Positions 59,698-64,000 of a stretch of DNA of 64,000 nt are shown here, one piece after another. Source of the stretch: Haloarcula pellucida (GTDB taxonomy: Archaea; Halobacteriota; Halobacteria; Halobacteriales; Haloarculaceae); assembly GCF_014647235.1 (NCBI RefSeq), contig NZ_BMOU01000002.1, positions 496,417 to 560,416 on the forward strand, read 5' to 3'. How positions within the stretch are numbered: the first letter of the stretch is position 1; each line of letters begins with the position of its first letter. The notes beneath the pieces were generated by a model that did no database searches, was not told where the DNA came from, and saw only the letters and a list, made by a program, of their open reading frames with translations. Both the position numbers and the translations under genes were made by a program.

Positions 59698-60330
59698 CTA
59701 CGACTCGGTGTGGTCCTCGACCAGCAGTTCGTTTTCGATGTAGGACTCCATGGCCTCGCGCATCTGCGGGAGCGGGTTGTCGTCTCGCGTCGCGTTCTGG
59801 AGCGTGATTCCCTCTAGCGTGGTCAACAGGAACTGTGCGGTGCGTTCGGCGTCGACGTCTCTGAACGCACCGTCCTCGCGACCCTCCTCGATGAGGGTGG
59901 CGATACGGTCGGTGAACTTCTGGTCCGTCTCCGTGAACTTCGCCCGAAAGTCCGGGTTACGGACTGCCTGTGCCCGCAATTCGACGTACGTCGCCAGTAT
60001 GTCCTCTTGTTCTGGCATCCCGTCGACCGTGGGAAAGTCCCCGAGGAGGAGGCCGAAGAACGTCTGGAGGTCTGTCGCCGGGTCACCGGACGACTCTAGC
60101 TGAAAGACGCGGTCGAACTCTTCGAGGGTGAACTCGAGGAACGAGAGCAGTAGATCCTCTTTCCCGTCGAAGTGGTGGTAGAACGTCGACTTGCTGAGGT
60201 CTGCCTTGTCGGCGATACGCTGGATAGAGAGTCCTGCGTAGCCGTGTTCTTGCAGTGCACAGAACGTCGCACGCATTATCGCCTCGTGCGAGTCCTCGGG
60301 TTCGCCCGCGAACGGAAGCGCGTCGGTCAT
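59698..60330 (-). CDS. TetR-family transcriptional repressor
   Basis: A 210-residue repressor. The N-terminal HTH reads IQRIADKADLSKSTFYHHFDGKEDLL (residues about 36-61), with helix 1 in IMRATFCALQEHGYAGLS. The C-terminal 140 residues form a helical ligand and dimer domain. It is divergent from the small-protein/COG1361/RND operon, and the shared 92-base gap holds two matched palindromes (60334-60350 and 60399-60415). The likely role is a ligand-released repressor of itself and the exporter operon. Confidence 0.9.
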   Translation of the reverse strand: MTDALPFAGEPEDSHEAIMRATFCALQEHGYAGLSIQRIADKADLSKSTFYHHFDGKEDLLLSFLEFTLEEFDRVFQLESSGDPATDLQTFFGLLLGDFPTVDGMPEQEDILATYVELRAQAVRNPDFRAKFTETDQKFTDRIATLIEEGREDGAFRDVDAERTAQFLLTTLEGITLQNATRDDNPLPQMREAMESYIENELLVEDHTES

Positions 60331-60333
60331 CCC

Positions 60334-60350
60334 GACCGAATATTCGTTTG
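60334..60350. promoter_or_regulatory. operator-like palindrome 1 (TetR side)
   Basis: GACCGAATATTCGTTTG contains the perfect 10-bp palindrome CGAATATTCG (60337-60346). It lies 4-20 nt upstream of the tetR ATG, where transcription would start, and agrees with site 2 at 14 of 17 bases. Confidence 0.6.
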
Positions 60351-60390
60351 GTAGACTAAAGTGCTTCGTACCAGTCGGTAACCGGAACGT

Positions 60391-60398
60391 TGATATTT
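60391..60398 (+). promoter_or_regulatory. TATA box of the small-protein/COG1361/RND operon
   Basis: TGATATTT lies 25-32 nt upstream of ATG 60423, with the second operator immediately downstream. Repressor binding would therefore block the promoter. Confidence 0.6.
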
Positions 60399-60415
60399 GA
60401 CCGAACGTTCGTTCG
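60399..60415. promoter_or_regulatory. operator-like palindrome 2 (exporter side)
   Basis: GACCGAACGTTCGTTCG contains the perfect 10-bp palindrome CGAACGTTCG (60402-60411). It lies 8 nt before the ATG of the small protein and just after its TATA box. It matches site 1 in 14 of 17 bases. Confidence 0.65.
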
Positions 60416-60422
60416 ATACGAG

Positions 60423-60539
60423 ATGACCGATAGGTGGTTCGGGTTCGACGACCCTAAAGGCCCGAACACGGACTTGCCCGTCCCAACGATCCCCGTATCG
60501 GCTGACGAACTCCCCTCTATCACTGTCCCCACGCAATGA
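60423..60539 (+). CDS. small protein, 38 residues, first gene of the exporter operon
   Basis: The ATG at 60423 opens a 39-codon frame (MTDRWFGFDDPKGPNTDLPV...VPTQ) rich in Pro, Asp and Thr. It has a TATA box at the leaderless distance and an ATGA overlap with the COG1361 gene (stop 60537-60539, next ATG 60536). The overlap and promoter make it very likely to be translated. It is soluble; function unknown. It could be a leader that couples translation or a partner of the exporter. Confidence 0.62.
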   Translation: MTDRWFGFDDPKGPNTDLPVPTIPVSADELPSITVPTQ

Positions 60540-62461
60540 GATTCCGAACACCACTGACGCTGATCGTCGTCGCGCTCTTGCTATCCGCCGGTACCGCCGC
60601 CGCCGCGGTGAGCGGGAGTCCCGACATCGACGTGACGTTCGCTGACAACACCGTCTCGCCGGGCGAGGAGACCACGCTCGACGTGGTCCTCGTCAACAGC
60701 GGCGACCTCGACTCCGGATCTGCGAGCAACCCGAGCCTGAACAGCGAGGTGACGACTGCTCGCGGACTGACGGTCGACGTGAAATCGGGCGGTGCGCCGG
60801 TATCCGTCACGACCTCCCGGCAGTCGCTCGGGACGCTCCCACAGGGGCCCTCGAAGACGGTCTCGTTCGACGTCAGTATCGACGAGGACGCAAACCCCGG
60901 CAAGTACCAGATACCGGTGCAACTGGCGTACGAACACACGAGCTATATCTCCGAGAGCGACGGGAGCCGCGACGAGAACGAAGTCACGCGAACCGCGATG
61001 GTCACGGTTCACGTCACCGACGACGCGACCTTCGACGTGACGAACGTCGAGTCCAACGCCCGCGTCGGGTCGACCGGCACGGTCGCCGTCACCGTAGAGA
61101 ACACGGGCAACGAGGTCGCGCGTGACGCCGCCGTGACGCTCGCCAGTCGGAGTGGCGACCTCGGCGTCGGTGGCGGCACGGAGAGTTCGCGGTACGTCGA
61201 CGTCTGGGAGACCGGCGAACAGCGGACCTTCCGGTACCGCGTGAGCGCCTCCGAGAACGCCGAATCGGAACCCTATCAGTTCGACCTCTCGGCCACGTTC
61301 GACGACGCGGACGGCGCCCGAAAGCAGTCCGTCGGCTCGTCGGTCGGTATCGCGCCGCAGCCAGAACAGACGTTCTCGGTCGTGAACACGTCGAACGCCG
61401 TCGCGGTCGACAACACCGGTTCCTACGCGGTGGCCCTCCGAAACGACGGTCCGGTGACGGTCCGCGACGCGACGGTCACGGTCACCTCACAGAGCTCCGA
61501 CATCACCTTCGGTAAGTCGAGTTCGACGACGCAGTACGTCGGAACGTGGGCACCCGGCGAGACCCGGACCGTGGTCGTCGACGCGACGGCCAGTCCCGAC
61601 GCCGAGACGCGCTCGTATGCCCTCTCCACGTCGGTCCAGTACGAGGACCCGGAGGGTGACGCGGGCGTCGACGAGGGCCTCTCGCTGGGCCTCCAGCCCC
61701 AACCGGAGCAGCGGTTCTCCCTCTCGAACGTGACCGCTACTCTGCAGGCCGGTGAAGACGGTCGCCTCGAAGCCACGCTGACCAACGACGGTCCGCGTGC
61801 GGTCAGGAACGTCGTCCTGAACTGGAACAGCGATCACAGCAACCTCTCGCCACAGGAGACCCAGTACGCCGTCGGGAACCTCGAACCCGGCGAGTCAGCG
61901 ACGGTGGATTTCGGCGTCGACGCCTCAGAGAACGCCGACGCCGGCCCGCGACAGTTCGACTTCACCGCGGTGTACCGGGACGACAACGGTGACCGCCGTG
62001 AGAGCGATACGATGGAGGTCCGGACCGACGTCGCGGCCAGCGAGGACGAGTTCGACATCGAGTCCGCCAACACGACGGTCGACGCTGGCGGTACGGCGAC
62101 CCTCGAACTCACCGTGACTAACGCGGAAGACGTGCCGCTGACCGACATCTCGGCGAAACTGTTCGCCGATTCGCCCATCTCCGTCACGGACGACGAGGCG
62201 TACATCGACCGCCTCGAACCCGGCGAGTCGACGACGCTGCGCTTCGGTATCAGCGCGAGCGGCGGGGCGATGCAGAAAGATTACCCCGTCTCGCTCGACT
62301 TCCGGTACGAGGAACCCGACGGTGACACACCGGTCTCGGACACCTACCGCGTCGCCATCGGCGTCACGTCGCAGGGCGGCGGTGGGTCGCCGCTCGCGAC
62401 TATCGGCGGCGTCGCGCTCGTGGCCGTACTGGCTATCGGCGGCTACTTCAGGTTCAGATAA
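60536..62461 (+). CDS. COG1361-type secreted surface protein with repeated Ig-like domains
   Basis: A 641-residue exported protein. The signal peptide is PLTLIVVALLLSAGTAAAA. Four or five Ig-like (NEW3/CARDB) domains of about 110 residues follow, each with a phrase such as VENTGNEVARDAAVTL, LRNDGPVTVRDATVTV, LTNDGPRAVRNVVL. A Gly-rich linker and one C-terminal helix (ATIGGVALVAVLAIGGYFRF) anchor it in the membrane. Haloarchaea often place such proteins next to RND exporters, so it may be an accessory outer protein. The RND gene starts 1 base after its stop. Confidence 0.88.
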   Translation: MRFRTPLTLIVVALLLSAGTAAAAVSGSPDIDVTFADNTVSPGEETTLDVVLVNSGDLDSGSASNPSLNSEVTTARGLTVDVKSGGAPVSVTTSRQSLGTLPQGPSKTVSFDVSIDEDANPGKYQIPVQLAYEHTSYISESDGSRDENEVTRTAMVTVHVTDDATFDVTNVESNARVGSTGTVAVTVENTGNEVARDAAVTLASRSGDLGVGGGTESSRYVDVWETGEQRTFRYRVSASENAESEPYQFDLSATFDDADGARKQSVGSSVGIAPQPEQTFSVVNTSNAVAVDNTGSYAVALRNDGPVTVRDATVTVTSQSSDITFGKSSSTTQYVGTWAPGETRTVVVDATASPDAETRSYALSTSVQYEDPEGDAGVDEGLSLGLQPQPEQRFSLSNVTATLQAGEDGRLEATLTNDGPRAVRNVVLNWNSDHSNLSPQETQYAVGNLEPGESATVDFGVDASENADAGPRQFDFTAVYRDDNGDRRESDTMEVRTDVAASEDEFDIESANTTVDAGGTATLELTVTNAEDVPLTDISAKLFADSPISVTDDEAYIDRLEPGESTTLRFGISASGGAMQKDYPVSLDFRYEEPDGDTPVSDTYRVAIGVTSQGGGGSPLATIGGVALVAVLAIGGYFRFR

Positions 62462-62462
62462 G

Positions 62463-64000
62463 ATGGAGTATCAGCGGTACATCGACTGGATAGACGACCG
62501 CATCGTCGAGGACTCCCGTCGGGTCGTCGCCGTCTTCCTCGTCGCGACGCTGATCTTTACCGCCGGACTGGGCAACATCTCGACCAACGCCGGGACCTCG
62601 CAGTTCACGACGGGCCTCCCGGCAGAGGAGGCCTTCGAGCAGGTCAATCAGGAGTTCTCGCCCGCGTTCTCGCCTGACACCGGGTCGACACAGCTCATCC
62701 AGCGCGGCGACAACGTCCTCTCGAAGGACGGGCTGTTGCGGATGCTCAGGTCCCAGCATCGGCTGGAACAGAAGCCGGACCTCAGGGTGCAGAGCACCTC
62801 CAGCGCGGCCAGTATCGTCGCCACCAAGCTGGACCCGACGGCCACCTCGACCGAGGCACAGATTCGAGCCGTCGAGTCGGCCACCGAGAGCGAAATCGAC
62901 GCGGCGGTCCGGACCGCGGCCGACGAGAACCCTCGATTCACGTCGCTGGTCAGTAACGATTTCAACCGTGGGTCCGCCTCGGCCTCGGCGACCATCGGCC
63001 TCGCGACCCACGAGGTACCCGCTGGCATCTCCTCTGGGTCCGGCCAGGGCGGTTCCAGTCCGCTGACGGGTATCCAGCAGCGCGCCGACTACGTCGTCCA
63101 GTCGGCGGCCCACGGCAGTATCACCGTCTTCGGGAGCGGTATCATCGCCGACGAGAACGCCCGCGTGTTGGTCGACTCGCTGTTGCTCGTGGTCCCGGCG
63201 GCCGTGCTGTTCATCATCTTCTTCCTCATCGTCGCCTACCGCGACCTCGCGGACTTGGTTCTGGGGATGGTCACCCTGCTGATGGCCATCATCTGGACGT
63301 TCGGGTTCATGGGGCTCGCGGGCATCCCGTTCTCACAGATGCTCATCGCCGTCCCACCGCTGTTGTTAGCGGTGGGTATCGACTTCGGTATCCACGCGAT
63401 CAACCGCTACAGGGAGGAGCGCCAGGCGGGGGCCTCTCTCGAGAAGGCGATGCGCATCACGACCGACCAACTCATCGTCGCGTTCTTCATCGTCACCGGG
63501 ACGACCATCATCGGCTTCGCGGCGAACCTCACGAGCGCGCTCCCACCGATTCGGGACTTTGGCGCCGTCGCGGCCATCGGTATCACGTTCACGTTCCTCC
63601 TGTTCGGTATCTTCCTCCCCGCCGCGAAGGTGGAGATCGACCGGCTGCGCGAGCGGTACCCCATCCCGACGTTCAGCACCCATCCGCTCGGTGAGGAAGG
63701 CGGTGCACTGGCGCGAATTTTGGAGGGCGGTATCACCGTGGCCAATCGCGCGCCGCTGGTGTTCCTCGCGCTGATGCTCCTGCTGAGCGCCGGGTCCGGC
63801 GCGTACGCGACGGACATCTCGACGACGTTCGACCAGACGGACTTCCTCCCGCCAGAGGAGAACCCCGACTACCTCATGCAGTTGCCCGAACCGTTCAAGC
63901 CGGGCACCTACACCGTCACCGAGCAGATAAACTTCCTCGAAGACAACTTCGGATCGACACAGAGCGGACAGACGACGGTGTACTTAGAGCGGCCGATGCG
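62463..64000 (+). CDS. RND/MMPL-family exporter (partial, C-terminus beyond right edge)
   Basis: The ATG is at 62463 and the frame stays open to the window edge (512 residues seen). The first helix (VVAVFLVATLIFTAGLG) leads to a large outer domain (residues about 40-240), then helices with the RND signature PPLLLAVGIDFGIHAINRYREER, whose Asp lies in the proton-relay helix, and two further helices. A second outer domain begins near residue 455. The family exports hydrophobic compounds or lipids by proton exchange. The TetR gene nearby and the matched palindromes suggest ligand-induced expression. The COG1361 protein upstream may be its partner. Confidence 0.92.
   Translation, partial: MEYQRYIDWIDDRIVEDSRRVVAVFLVATLIFTAGLGNISTNAGTSQFTTGLPAEEAFEQVNQEFSPAFSPDTGSTQLIQRGDNVLSKDGLLRMLRSQHRLEQKPDLRVQSTSSAASIVATKLDPTATSTEAQIRAVESATESEIDAAVRTAADENPRFTSLVSNDFNRGSASASATIGLATHEVPAGISSGSGQGGSSPLTGIQQRADYVVQSAAHGSITVFGSGIIADENARVLVDSLLLVVPAAVLFIIFFLIVAYRDLADLVLGMVTLLMAIIWTFGFMGLAGIPFSQMLIAVPPLLLAVGIDFGIHAINRYREERQAGASLEKAMRITTDQLIVAFFIVTGTTIIGFAANLTSALPPIRDFGAVAAIGITFTFLLFGIFLPAAKVEIDRLRERYPIPTFSTHPLGEEGGALARILEGGITVANRAPLVFLALMLLLSAGSGAYATDISTTFDQTDFLPPEENPDYLMQLPEPFKPGTYTVTEQINFLEDNFGSTQSGQTTVYLERPM

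Noticed and set aside
1-64000. tRNA, rRNA, insertion sequences, integrases, attachment sites
   Set aside because: I scanned the gaps on both strands for tRNA-like cloverleaf sequence, transposase motifs and terminal repeats and saw none; nothing suggests recent transfer except possibly the AT-rich gap at 24905-25144.

Overview
The window is a 64 kb stretch of a haloarchaeal (class Halobacteria) chromosome. The evidence is the very high G+C, the strongly acidic proteins (Asp/Glu-rich, few Lys), the many halobacterial family signatures (HalX, HalOD1, HTH-10/BAT regulators, SAMP1 ending in VSGG, DUF63, DUF5802-like and DUF5817-like proteins) and TATA-like boxes about 25-33 nt upstream of many start codons, which implies leaderless transcripts. 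A Haloarcula-like relative is plausible but cannot be proved from the sequence alone. I saw no tRNA, rRNA, insertion sequence, integrase or CRISPR array. Genes are tightly packed and no gap without a gene exceeds about 275 bases.

Layout. 1-4.0 kb: HerA-like ATPase (cut by the left edge) and NurA nuclease on the minus strand, with an endonuclease/exonuclease/phosphatase-family protein and a small haloarchaeal protein on the plus strand between them. 4.2-10.5 kb: Na+/Ca2+-type antiporter, AhpD-like protein, phosphoglycerate mutase GpmI, a membrane protein, a PH-like-domain protein and the RNA 2'-phosphotransferase KptA. 10.5-14.1 kb: the complete de novo NAD operon nadA-nadB-nadC. 14.3-17.3 kb: Tat-exported PhoD-type phosphatase and class I HMG-CoA reductase (isoprenoid lipids). 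17.4-20.6 kb: small membrane and zinc-ribbon proteins, a cupin and two tandem lipoproteins. 20.6-28.3 kb: isocitrate dehydrogenase, an MBL-like protein, isoaspartyl peptidase, methionine aminopeptidase, a zinc-ribbon protein, HIT protein, a CDF transporter and the tRNA t6A methylthiotransferase.

28.4-32.7 kb is a regulatory island: a 1120-residue four-PAS/two-GAF/HTH-10 regulator followed by three small proteins (zinc finger, HalOD1, DUF7331-like) whose upstream DNA carries striking palindromes. 32.7-41.9 kb holds nucleoside catabolism (deoC, a uridine-phosphorylase-type enzyme), membrane proteins, an HPP-UspA fusion, a K+ channel with an RCK domain, two paralogous TrkA_C-like membrane proteins and the ubiquitin-like modifier SAMP1. 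41.9-48.1 kb: an acetyltransferase and three tandem secreted beta-propeller/PKD paralogues. 48.2-57.6 kb: GatD, a DUF456-like protein, a winged-helix regulator, a glycine-repeat secreted protein, a DUF1405-like protein, a DUF5802-like protein, a Vms1/VLRF1-type peptidyl-tRNA hydrolase, two UspA proteins, a KaiC-like ATPase with an N-terminal nonapeptide repeat, and NAD kinase. 57.7-59.6 kb: two HalX response regulators flanking a PAS membrane protein. 59.7-64 kb: a TetR repressor divergent from an apparent operon of a 38-residue small protein, a COG1361-type surface protein and an RND/MMPL exporter (cut by the right edge), with two matching operator-like palindromes in the shared promoter region.

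The best candidates for undescribed biology are the palindromes around the HTH-10 island, including a perfect 9-bp-stem hairpin enclosing the HalOD1 start codon; the TetR/small-protein/COG1361/RND unit; the tandem beta-propeller family with shared promoter elements; and the repeat-bearing KaiC-like and glycine-rich secreted proteins.
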